Shown here piece after piece: positions 24,331 through 31,732 of a DNA stretch of 43,898 nucleotides (position 1 is its first letter; every line of letters starts with the position of its first letter). The notes under the pieces are model-generated. The model was given only the letters and a program-made list of their open reading frames with translations, had not been told where the DNA came from and searched no databases. Source of the DNA: Chitinophaga pinensis (GTDB lineage: Bacteria > Bacteroidota > Bacteroidia > 2-12-FULL-35-15); the NCBI GenBank assembly GCA_945885475.1, contig CAMCYR010000025.1, positions 1-43,898 of the forward strand. Reading direction: 5' to 3'. The position numbers and the translations under genes were made by a program.

Positions 24331-25533
24331 ATGAAATTTCATAAAACGCTTGTAAATGCAGTAATAGAAACACTTCAACAAATTTTTGTTGCGGGTGTAT
24401 ACGCAGATAAGGCAGTAGAGCAGGTGCTCAAACAAAATTCGCGCTGGGGATCCCGCGATAGAAAGTTCATTGCAGAAACTACGTATGAGATGGTCCGCTG
24501 GTGGAGGCTAATTACTGTAAGTTCTTCATCGGAAGATACTTCTGATGCTTCTGAATTCTGGAAACTTTTTGCAACTTGGCAATTGATAAAAGGGGTAGAG
24601 TTACCCGATTGGGAAGAATTTAAAGGAGTCGACAAAAATAAAATTCTGGATGCAGCAAGTAAGGCACATAAAATCAGGAAATACCGTGAATCACTTCCCG
24701 ACTGGCTCGATGTAATAGGAGCTTCGGAATTAGGTGAAACGGTATGGACAAACGAACTTGTTGAACTCAATAAGGAAGCGAACGTTGTGATGCGTGTGAA
24801 TACCTTAAAATCAAATCGGATGCAATTGCAGCGCTTGTTGGAGCAGCAGTCTGTGGAAACAACCGTATTAGGTGATTATCCCGATGCATTGTTGTTGAAT
24901 AAGCGTCAAAGTTTGCAACACCTTGCTGAATTCAAGCAAGGTTTGTTTGAAATTCAGGATGCTTCTTCGCAATTGATTGCTCCGTTTTTAGAATTGCAGG
25001 AGGGGATGGTTGTGATCGATGCTTGTGCCGGAGCAGGTGGAAAATCCCTGCATATTGCTGCAATGATGAATAACAATGGTAAAGTAATTTCGATGGATGT
25101 GGAAGAGCGGAAATTGACTGAATTAAAAAAACGAGCGGATAGAAATGGCCTAACCTGCATTAAAACCCAGTTGATTAATGATGCAGCGATTACAAAGTTG
25201 AAAAACACAGCTGATCGCTTATTGCTGGATGTGCCTTGCTCTGGATTAGGCGTTATCAGGCGTAATCCGGATGCTAAATGGAAATTGAGCCTCGCGTTTC
25301 TTGATCAGGTTAAACATACGCAACAGCAGATTCTCCGTAATTATTCTCCTATGGTGAAGCAGGGAGGCATTATGGTTTACGCTACTTGTAGTATCCTGCC
25401 AAGCGAAAATCAAGATCAGGTAAGTACTTTTCTTGAAAACAATAAAGATTTTGAATTTATGGATGAACGCAAGGTGCTTCCAAGTGAAGGATTCGATGGC
25501 TTTTACATGGCAAGGTTGAAACGTCTAAATTGA
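24331..25533 (+). CDS. RsmB-like rRNA (cytosine-C5) methyltransferase
   Basis: A 400-residue RNA m5C methyltransferase of the Nol1/Nop2/Sun family, predicted to modify 16S rRNA. A short NusB-like helical N-terminal region is followed by the catalytic domain. SAM motif I is [16 protein letters not shown] (228-243), motif IV is [18 protein letters not shown] (C303), and motif VI is [12 protein letters not shown], whose C353 is the nucleophile that attacks C6. Both catalytic cysteines are present, so it should be active. RsmB is the closest named relative; RsmF is less likely because the C-terminal PUA-type extension is missing. Confidence 0.88.
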   Translation: MKFHKTLVNAVIETLQQIFVAGVYADKAVEQVLKQNSRWGSRDRKFIAETTYEMVRWWRLITVSSSSEDTSDASEFWKLFATWQLIKGVELPDWEEFKGVDKNKILDAASKAHKIRKYRESLPDWLDVIGASELGETVWTNELVELNKEANVVMRVNTLKSNRMQLQRLLEQQSVETTVLGDYPDALLLNKRQSLQHLAEFKQGLFEIQDASSQLIAPFLELQEGMVVIDACAGAGGKSLHIAAMMNNNGKVISMDVEERKLTELKKRADRNGLTCIKTQLINDAAITKLKNTADRLLLDVPCSGLGVIRRNPDAKWKLSLAFLDQVKHTQQQILRNYSPMVKQGGIMVYATCSILPSENQDQVSTFLENNKDFEFMDERKVLPSEGFDGFYMARLKRLN

Positions 25534-25541
25534 ATGGTAGG

Positions 25542-25871
25542 ATGAGCAATTCAGAAAATAACACTGCGATTTATTATCTGCTTGAAAGTAGCGGAAACTT
25601 GCCTGTTGATTTCACGATGGACAAAGTAATTGCATTTGAACACTATGATAATTTTTACATAATCTTTTTTTTGGCTCAAAAACGAGATTTTATCGCCTTC
25701 ACTGCCCACGATTTTTTGCAGATAACAGATTCGTTACCGAATTTGTTAAATGAAATTATGGATTATTCAGTAGTTGATATTCACTCTTCAATGATTGATG
25801 TTGCGATAAAATATATTGAAAACAAAATGCACTCGAAAAACAATTCTAGGTTTTTCTTTGATGCGCATTAA
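25542..25871 (+). CDS. Hypothetical protein
   Basis: A 109-residue acidic-to-neutral protein that I do not recognise. It begins MSNSENNTAIYYLLESSGNL at an ATG eight bases after the methyltransferase stop. A TTG at 25530 is also in frame and would overlap the stop by four bases. There is no signal peptide or membrane helix; two aromatic, beta-rich stretches (NFYIIFFLAQKRDFIAFT) and a C-terminal amphipathic helix are visible. Tight spacing suggests co-transcription with the methyltransferase gene. A bidirectional terminator lies about 95 bases downstream. Confidence 0.65.
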   Translation: MSNSENNTAIYYLLESSGNLPVDFTMDKVIAFEHYDNFYIIFFLAQKRDFIAFTAHDFLQITDSLPNLLNEIMDYSVVDIHSSMIDVAIKYIENKMHSKNNSRFFFDAH

Positions 25872-25964
25872 TGTTCAAAAACTTCAAGTTCAAAAAATAA
25901 AAATGGAAAAATAGGAAGCCATTAAAATGCAGCCAATTTTTTTGTACTAGCTAAATAAAAAAAA

Positions 25965-25990
25965 TCCCGGAATAATTCGGGACTTTTTTA
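25965..25990. terminator. Bidirectional terminator between convergent genes
   Basis: A seven-pair stem (TCCCGGA with TTCGGGA, one G-U pair) and a four-base loop are flanked by a run of A on the left and a run of T on the right. It lies between the convergent hypothetical gene and lpdA, and can serve both. Confidence 0.8.
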
Positions 25991-26019
25991 TTTCTGTCAT
26001 TCTATGCTGTTGAAAATGA

Positions 26020-27405
26020 TTACATATGAATCACTTCGCCATAAGCAGCAGCAGCAGCTTCCATAATCGCTTCACTCATTGTTGGATGAGGATGAACCGT
26101 TTTAATTATTTCGTGACCTGTGGTTTCTAATTTGCGTATTGCCACAATTTCAGCGATCATTTCAGTTACGTTAGCACCAATCATGTGGGCACCCAATAAT
26201 TCTCCGTATTTCGCATCAAAAATTAATTTCACAAAACCGTCTTTTGCTCCTGCAGCACTTGCCTTTCCACTTGCAGAGAATGGAAATTTACCAATTTTGA
26301 TTTCTATTCCAGCTGCTTTCGCTTTCGCTTCTGTCATACCTACAGATGCAATTTCTGGCTGGCTATACGTACATCCTGGGATGTTATTATAATCTAATGG
26401 TTCAGGATGATGTCCTGCGATTTTCTCAACGCAAATAATTCCTTCTGCAGAAGCAACATGCGCCAATGATTGTCCGCCAACACAATCACCAATTGCGTAA
26501 TAACCCGGTATGTTTGTCTGGTAATAAGGATTCGTTAAAATTTTTCCTTTGTCTGTTGCTATTCCTGTTTCTTCTAATCCTAAGTTTCCTATGTTTGCCT
26601 CGATACCAACTGCCGATAAAACAACTTCTGCTTCAACAATCTTTTCACCATTCTTTGTTTTAATCGTTACTTTACAATCGTTACCTTTTGTGTCAACGCT
26701 CTCAACACTGGATTCTGTCATAACATCAATGCCGATCTTTTTGAACGAGCGCTCCAATTGTTTAGATACTTCAGCATCTTCAACAGGAACAATACTTGGC
26801 ATGAATTCTACCAAGGTTACTTTTGTTCCCATTGTTGCATAGAAATATGCAAACTCGCTTCCAATAGCTCCAGAACCTACAATAACCATTGTTTTTGGCA
26901 TTTTCGGCAATGTTAACGCATCTCTGTATCCAATGATTTTTTTACCATCTTGCGGAAGGTTTGGTAATGCACGTGAACGGGCACCTGTAGCAATTATAAT
27001 ATGTTTCGCTTCGTAAGTAGTTGTTTTTCCATCGGCTGTTACATCCACTTTTTTACCTGCTTTAATTTTTCCCGTTCCGCTGATTACATCGATCTTGTTC
27101 TTTTTCAAAAGAAATTGAACTCCTTTACTCATACCTTCTGCAACATCACGACTTCTTTTTATAACTGCACTAAAATCGGCTTCTCCACCTTTTACGGTGA
27201 TGCCATAATCAGCAGCATGATTTAAATATTCAAAAACCTGCGCACTTTTTAATAAAGCCTTTGTAGGGATACAGCCCCAGTTAAGACAAATCCCACCAAG
27301 GCTTTCGCGTTCTATGATGGCTGTTTTTAAACCCAGTTGTGATGCTCTGATTGCAGCCACATAACCACCCGGACCACTTCCTACTACTATTAAATCGTAA
27401 TTCAT
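26020..27405 (-). CDS. lpdA: Dihydrolipoamide dehydrogenase (E3)
   Basis: FAD-dependent E3 subunit of the 2-oxo acid dehydrogenase complexes (and of glycine cleavage), reoxidising lipoamide with NAD+. The 461 residues show the FAD-binding GSGPGGY (9-15), the redox disulfide in GGICLNWGCIPTK (C40 and C45), the NAD-binding VIVGSGAIGSEFA, the second FAD motif YAIGDCVGG, and the C-terminal HPHPTMSEA active-site histidine. It is complete and ordinary. No E1 or E2 genes are nearby, so it serves complexes encoded elsewhere. Confidence 0.97.
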   Translation of the reverse strand: MNYDLIVVGSGPGGYVAAIRASQLGLKTAIIERESLGGICLNWGCIPTKALLKSAQVFEYLNHAADYGITVKGGEADFSAVIKRSRDVAEGMSKGVQFLLKKNKIDVISGTGKIKAGKKVDVTADGKTTTYEAKHIIIATGARSRALPNLPQDGKKIIGYRDALTLPKMPKTMVIVGSGAIGSEFAYFYATMGTKVTLVEFMPSIVPVEDAEVSKQLERSFKKIGIDVMTESSVESVDTKGNDCKVTIKTKNGEKIVEAEVVLSAVGIEANIGNLGLEETGIATDKGKILTNPYYQTNIPGYYAIGDCVGGQSLAHVASAEGIICVEKIAGHHPEPLDYNNIPGCTYSQPEIASVGMTEAKAKAAGIEIKIGKFPFSASGKASAAGAKDGFVKLIFDAKYGELLGAHMIGANVTEMIAEIVAIRKLETTGHEIIKTVHPHPTMSEAIMEAAAAAYGEVIHM

Positions 27406-27459
27406 TTGCTTTGAAATTATAGATTATAAATATTGAATGATCAATTTGTTTACTAGTTA

Positions 27460-27467
27460 CGAAAGTA
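27460..27467 (-). promoter_or_regulatory. Possible -7 element for lpdA
   Basis: Read on the minus strand the site is TACTTTCG, one base off TAnnTTTG, 54 bases upstream of the lpdA ATG. A TTTG lies 16 bases further upstream, shorter than the usual 19-21 spacing. Confidence 0.3.
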
Positions 27468-27608
27468 GCAATTTTATTTGTTACAAATAACGAATAAATG
27501 CGAATTTATGAATCCATGTAATTTATCGGTTCTAATTAGTAAATTCGTGAAAAATTAATAGTCAAATTTAACCTTAGGTATGGGTAACTTGACAAACGTA
27601 TTCTTACT

Positions 27609-29342
27609 ATGAAATACATTGTATCTTATACAGAGCCTCATCATCACTTTGTTGATATTGAATTTATTTGCGCTGTTAGTGAAAGCGAAACACTAATTCA
27701 ATTGCCGGCCTGGCGTCCCGGAAGATATGAGTTAGGGAATTTCGCCAAAAACATTCAGAAATGGTCTGCCTTCGATGGCAACGGAAATGCACTTTCATTT
27801 CAAAAGGTCACAAAAGATTGTTGGAAAGTACAAACAAAAGGTGTTTCTGAACTCCATATCAAATATAATTATTATGCTGTTGATCTCAATGCAGGATCTA
27901 CATTTTTGGACGGATCTCAATTATACATGAATCCCGTAAATTGTTGTGTCTATATTCCTGATCGGATAAATGACGCTTGCGAAATGCAATTGCTACTGCC
28001 CGATAATTACAAAATTGCTTGTGGCACAGCTCATGCAGATAATCTAATTTCTTGTAAGAGTTTTCACGAATTAGCCGATTCTCCTTTTATTGCGTCCGCA
28101 TCGTTGCAGCACCATGTATTTTTATGTGCTGGCGTAGAATTTAATCTTTGGTTTCAGGGTGAATGCAAACCCGATTGGACAAAACTTACTACAGATTTTA
28201 TGAAGTTCTGCTCGCATCAATTGGAAATGATGAAGGTGGCTCCGTTTCATTCCTATCATTTTTTATTTCAGATCCTTCCAACAAAAATGTATCATGGTGT
28301 TGAGCATACAACCTCTACTGTTTTGGCTTTGGGTCCCGGATACAACCTGATGAAAGGTGATCTGTACGAAAATGTATTGGGTGTTTGTTGCCACGAATTG
28401 TTTCATGCCTGGAATATTAAAACAATACGACCAGTTGAAATGATGCCTTATGATTATTCGAAAGAAAATTATTCGAAATTAGGATACGTCTGTGAAGGTG
28501 TTACAACCTACTACGGTGATTATTTACTTTTCAGATCAGGTGTTTTTAATGAGCAGGAATATTTTAAAACATTCTCTGAACGCCTGCAAAAACATGTTGA
28601 TAATTTTGGTCGTTTTAATTTGTCGGTGGCCGATTCCTCCTTTGATACTTGGTTAGATGGATACGTGCCTGGTATTCCTAATCGTAAAACAAATATTTAT
28701 GACGAAGGAAATTTATTAGCCTTTGTAACCGATATGTTTATTCGAAAAAATTCGGGTAACCGCTTTTCATTAGATGATGTGATGCGTTTTTTATATGATG
28801 AATTCGCCTTGAAAGGAAAAGGTTATTCTGATCAGGATTATAAAGGTGTGGTGGAGCATTTTTCTGATGCTTCTTTCGATGATATTTTTAATAATTATAT
28901 CAATGGAACTCAAAATTATGAGCCATTGTTAAAAGATGCATTGGATCTGATCGGTTGCGATATCGTTTTCAAACAAACATTAAAGTTCCACGAACATGCA
29001 CTTGGACTTAAGGTAGCGGATGTGGGTGGTGTTTGTAAAGTTGTTGGCGTGTATCCCGGATCTGTTGCTGATAGCGTAGGTATTGGTATAACTGATGAGA
29101 TTGTTAGCGTAAACACTTTTCAGATAAAATCGGATGCTTCCGCAACGAACTTTACTGAATGGTGCAGCTATTTTTCATCGGATGAAATACAGATTGATTT
29201 TGCCAGCAACGGGATCGTCAAAAGTTCTAATTTAAAAGCACAGAGCGGAGCATATTATAAAATTGCTGCTGTTGAGAAAAAAACGACGGCGACTGATCTT
29301 CAAAAAAATAATTTTGAACTGTGGAGTAACACTAAATTTTAA
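27609..29342 (+). CDS. M61-family glycyl aminopeptidase with PDZ domain
   Basis: A 577-residue zinc peptidase of family M61. An N-terminal beta domain (about 1-165) precedes the thermolysin-like catalytic domain, with zinc site HELFH (262-266) in CCHELFHAWNIKTIRP and the third ligand E296 in CEGVTTYYGDY. A C-terminal PDZ domain covers about 465-550 (LGLKVADVGGVCKVVGVYPGSVADSVGIGITDEI). Known members cleave N-terminal glycine or alanine. Unlike many relatives it lacks an obvious signal peptide (MKYIVSYTEPHHHFVDI), which points to the cytoplasm. A small membrane-protein gene follows closely. Confidence 0.93.
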   Translation: MKYIVSYTEPHHHFVDIEFICAVSESETLIQLPAWRPGRYELGNFAKNIQKWSAFDGNGNALSFQKVTKDCWKVQTKGVSELHIKYNYYAVDLNAGSTFLDGSQLYMNPVNCCVYIPDRINDACEMQLLLPDNYKIACGTAHADNLISCKSFHELADSPFIASASLQHHVFLCAGVEFNLWFQGECKPDWTKLTTDFMKFCSHQLEMMKVAPFHSYHFLFQILPTKMYHGVEHTTSTVLALGPGYNLMKGDLYENVLGVCCHELFHAWNIKTIRPVEMMPYDYSKENYSKLGYVCEGVTTYYGDYLLFRSGVFNEQEYFKTFSERLQKHVDNFGRFNLSVADSSFDTWLDGYVPGIPNRKTNIYDEGNLLAFVTDMFIRKNSGNRFSLDDVMRFLYDEFALKGKGYSDQDYKGVVEHFSDASFDDIFNNYINGTQNYEPLLKDALDLIGCDIVFKQTLKFHEHALGLKVADVGGVCKVVGVYPGSVADSVGIGITDEIVSVNTFQIKSDASATNFTEWCSYFSSDEIQIDFASNGIVKSSNLKAQSGAYYKIAAVEKKTTATDLQKNNFELWSNTKF

Positions 29343-29349
29343 AATATCA

Positions 29350-29793
29350 ATGATGATGAATGAAGAAATTGAAAACATAGAACCACAAACCGCTAGACCT
29401 AAATTTTTATCTGTACTGTGTATCTTAACATTTGTATTTACCAGTTTAGGATGCCTTTCGTCACTTATTACGCCTTTATTTGCTCCTTTATTTCGGGAGT
29501 TTATTGAAAATGCTCCTAATTACGATGAGGCTGTGATGGCTGAAAGCATGCGGGTGATTGAAGCAGGCTGGGGCTATTATTTGCTGACGCTGCTTTTTAA
29601 TCTGGGATCCCTTACAGGTGCAATTTTAATGTGGAAATTGAATAAGAATGGTTTTCATTTTTATGCATTGTCTAATTCCGCAATGCTTTTCTTACCAACT
29701 TTATTTTTAGGAATTTCAATAAGCTGGTTTGCGATCTTATTTACCGCCAGCTTTATCGGAATGTACGCTGTCCATCTTAAAGTTATGAAGTAA
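29350..29793 (+). CDS. Small tetraspan-like membrane protein (first of a paralogous pair)
   Basis: A 147-residue protein of unknown function. After a charged N-terminus (MMMNEEIENIEPQTARPKF) come about four membrane helices. The shared family pattern is (K/R)P(K/Q)FL-VLCILTF near the start and a MWKL segment after the second helix. The ORF is open upstream into the M61 gene, but the ATG cluster at 29350, seven bases after the M61 stop, is the natural start. The next gene is a paralogue. No enzymatic motif is visible. Confidence 0.75.
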   Translation: MMMNEEIENIEPQTARPKFLSVLCILTFVFTSLGCLSSLITPLFAPLFREFIENAPNYDEAVMAESMRVIEAGWGYYLLTLLFNLGSLTGAILMWKLNKNGFHFYALSNSAMLFLPTLFLGISISWFAILFTASFIGMYAVHLKVMK

Positions 29794-30006
29794 ATAATTT
29801 ATTTGTAGAAAAAATATAAATTTATTTATCTTGGTTTTTACTTTTCATAACAGATTATTCTTCTTGATTATTAATAAATAGCTTGGCTTTCAATGTTTTT
29901 TGTAATCCATGCTTATAACTTGTTAATAACAAATGTTAAAAGGGTTTTGGATGTACTTTATTTTTTTGTTCATTAGCCATGATATAATACTACTAATTAA
30001 TAAAAA

Positions 30007-30492
30007 ATGGAAGAAATAAATCAAGAGAATTTCATGCCGGCAAAAAAGCCGCAATTTTTAAAAGTGCTATGCATTCTAACATTCATCGGAACTGGATTAG
30101 GTTTGTTAGAAGGCCTGTATAATTTAATAAAGGCTCCAACCGCGCTTGAAGATTTTCAGCGGGATCAGGAATTGACCGGAAATATGGAAGGTATGTCCAG
30201 CGGTTTTATGGAGAATATTATGGAAGCTGCCCGTCTTTCCGCCGAAAATGCACTGCCATTAGCAATTACTGCTATAGGCGTTAACCTCTTTTGTTTGTTT
30301 GGTGCATTAATGATGTGGAAGTTGCGTAAAGTTGGTTTTTATGTTTATGTCTGTGGTCAGCTTCTTGGAATTATTGTCCCAATCATTTTAGTCGGATTCA
30401 GCGGTATCTTTGGTGGCTTAATGGTGCTGACGGCAATTTTTCCTGTCGCATTTATTATTATGTATGCTTTTAATTTGAAACACATGTCTTAA
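30007..30492 (+). CDS. Small tetraspan-like membrane protein (second of the pair)
   Basis: A 161-residue protein paralogous to the one at 29350-29793. It shares KPQFLKVLCILTFIGTGLG, the ALMMWKLRK(V)GFY motif, and a C-terminal helix ending in MYAFNLKHMS (compare MYAVHLKVMK). About four membrane helices are predicted, with an acidic, methionine-rich loop after the first. It is separated from its paralogue by 213 AT-rich bases without a clear terminator, so it may have its own promoter. Function is unknown. Confidence 0.75.
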   Translation: MEEINQENFMPAKKPQFLKVLCILTFIGTGLGLLEGLYNLIKAPTALEDFQRDQELTGNMEGMSSGFMENIMEAARLSAENALPLAITAIGVNLFCLFGALMMWKLRKVGFYVYVCGQLLGIIVPIILVGFSGIFGGLMVLTAIFPVAFIIMYAFNLKHMS

Positions 30493-30665
30493 TGAAAAAA
30501 AACATAATTTCTTGCTTAAACAATATGTGAGCTGAACATTTTTTTTCTTCTAATAAGATGTTTAAAAAAGTAATCAAAAATAAATTAAGAAATAGTGGAG
30601 CCCAGAAACCATTTGAAAAAACGGAACATTAATAAAACAAATGTGGCGACTACGCAAATTAAAAA

Positions 30666-31124
30666 ATGGAAAATCAAAAATCATTCAAGGACCATTTAGT
30701 GAATTCCTTGTTACACTTTCTTTACTACTTCTTTGTTTATTTTATCTTTATTACCCCATTTAGCTTATGGCAGAAGGCTACAATTCGGCTTTCTGAACAA
30801 AGAGAAAAAGGCACTTTAAACATTTCTAATTTAACAAGTTTATGGCCTTTTCTTTCTTTCTTAAAAACCTTTTTATTAGAATTCTTGATTGATGGATTTA
30901 TCTTTATAGGATATTTTGTCGGTCTAATTTTTGCGTTATACACCTTTATAGAAACTGGTGAATTTATGGCATTCGTTTCGGTACTTGCCAGCACATATTT
31001 TTCACCGATAGGATTATCACTAATTAGAGATTTTTTACAACTTTTGATATTACCTTTTAGAAAATTCTTAAGCTGGGCAACTAAACCTGCACAATATATG
31101 GACTTGAAAATAGAAAACAAATAA
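30666..31124 (+). CDS. Hypothetical membrane protein
   Basis: A 152-residue protein that I do not recognise. It has a short polar N-terminus (MENQKSFKDHLVNS), then hydrophobic segments around 15-32, 65-100 and 105-130, rich in phenylalanine, and a charged C-terminus. There is no signal-peptide cleavage site and no catalytic motif. Its base composition is more AT-rich than that of the neighbouring housekeeping genes. A perfect-palindrome terminator follows 24 bases after the stop, which supports it being a real transcribed gene. Confidence 0.65.
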   Translation: MENQKSFKDHLVNSLLHFLYYFFVYFIFITPFSLWQKATIRLSEQREKGTLNISNLTSLWPFLSFLKTFLLEFLIDGFIFIGYFVGLIFALYTFIETGEFMAFVSVLASTYFSPIGLSLIRDFLQLLILPFRKFLSWATKPAQYMDLKIENK

Positions 31125-31148
31125 CCAGCTCATAACAGCACATTGTAG

Positions 31149-31181
31149 GCCTCATAGCAAATTTGCTATGAGGCTTTTTTT
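31149..31181 (+). terminator. Strong Rho-independent terminator
   Basis: A perfect 26-base palindrome (GCCTCATAGCAAA and its complement) folds as an 11-pair stem with a four-base loop and is followed by seven T. Lack of an A-run on the left makes it directional, serving the membrane protein gene at 30666-31124. Confidence 0.9.
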
Positions 31182-31242
31182 GTATTGATAAGGAGATATT
31201 CGCAAGTAATTCGTAGATAAATCTCGCAACTGTTTCTTGAAA

Positions 31243-31620
31243 CTATTTAATAGCTATCACACTTATCTCGACATTTACATTCAGTGGTAACTTAGAAACT
31301 TGCACTGTTTCTCTTGCCGGATAATCTCCTGTAAAATAGGAACCATATACTTCGTTTACCGCAGCAAAATTATTCATGTCGGTCAGAAAAATGGTTGTTT
31401 TTACAATGTGCGTAAAATCCATACCTGCATCGGTTAAAATTCCTTTCACATTCTCCATTACCTGTGTTGTCTCTGTTTTTATATCCGAAAGCATTAAGTC
31501 GCCCGTTACCGGATGTTTTCCAACCTGACCGCTAACAAATAACATGTTTCCGAATTGGACACCGTGACTATAAGGACCAATTGGTGCCGGAGCATTTTTT
31601 GATGTAATTATTTTTTTCAT
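31243..31620 (-). CDS. ridA: RidA family enamine/imine deaminase
   Basis: A 125-residue YjgF/YER057c/UK114 protein that hydrolyses reactive 2-aminoacrylate-type enamines formed by PLP enzymes. The family signature is complete: GPYSHGVQFGNMLFVSGQVG near the N-terminus, R103 in PARETVQVSKLP as the carboxylate-binding arginine, and E118 in NVEISVIA. The length is exactly typical. It stands alone, reading away from lptD; a -7 match lies 41 bases upstream. Confidence 0.95.
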   Translation of the reverse strand: MKKIITSKNAPAPIGPYSHGVQFGNMLFVSGQVGKHPVTGDLMLSDIKTETTQVMENVKGILTDAGMDFTHIVKTTIFLTDMNNFAAVNEVYGSYFTGDYPARETVQVSKLPLNVNVEISVIAIK

Positions 31621-31660
31621 AGAATGATGTATTTAATTTTTATTTATAGCGACTGAAAAA

Positions 31661-31668
31661 CAAATTTA
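31661..31668 (-). promoter_or_regulatory. Possible -7 element for ridA
   Basis: On the minus strand the site reads TAAATTTG, an exact TAnnTTTG match, 40 bases upstream of the ridA ATG. No convincing -33 element was found at 19-21 bases spacing. Confidence 0.4.
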
Positions 31669-31732
31669 AGAATCTAATCCTCTTAAAAGGAAAATAATTT
31701 TTTACATTATGCAAGCTGAATTTCAAAATAGC

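Noticed and set aside
24375-24770. 131-codon minus-strand open frame
   Set aside because: Antisense to the RsmB-like methyltransferase gene; serine-rich with no family features.
30737-31120. 127-codon minus-strand open frame
   Set aside because: Antisense to the membrane protein at 30666, which has the terminator on its own strand; the antisense translation is lysine-rich and featureless.
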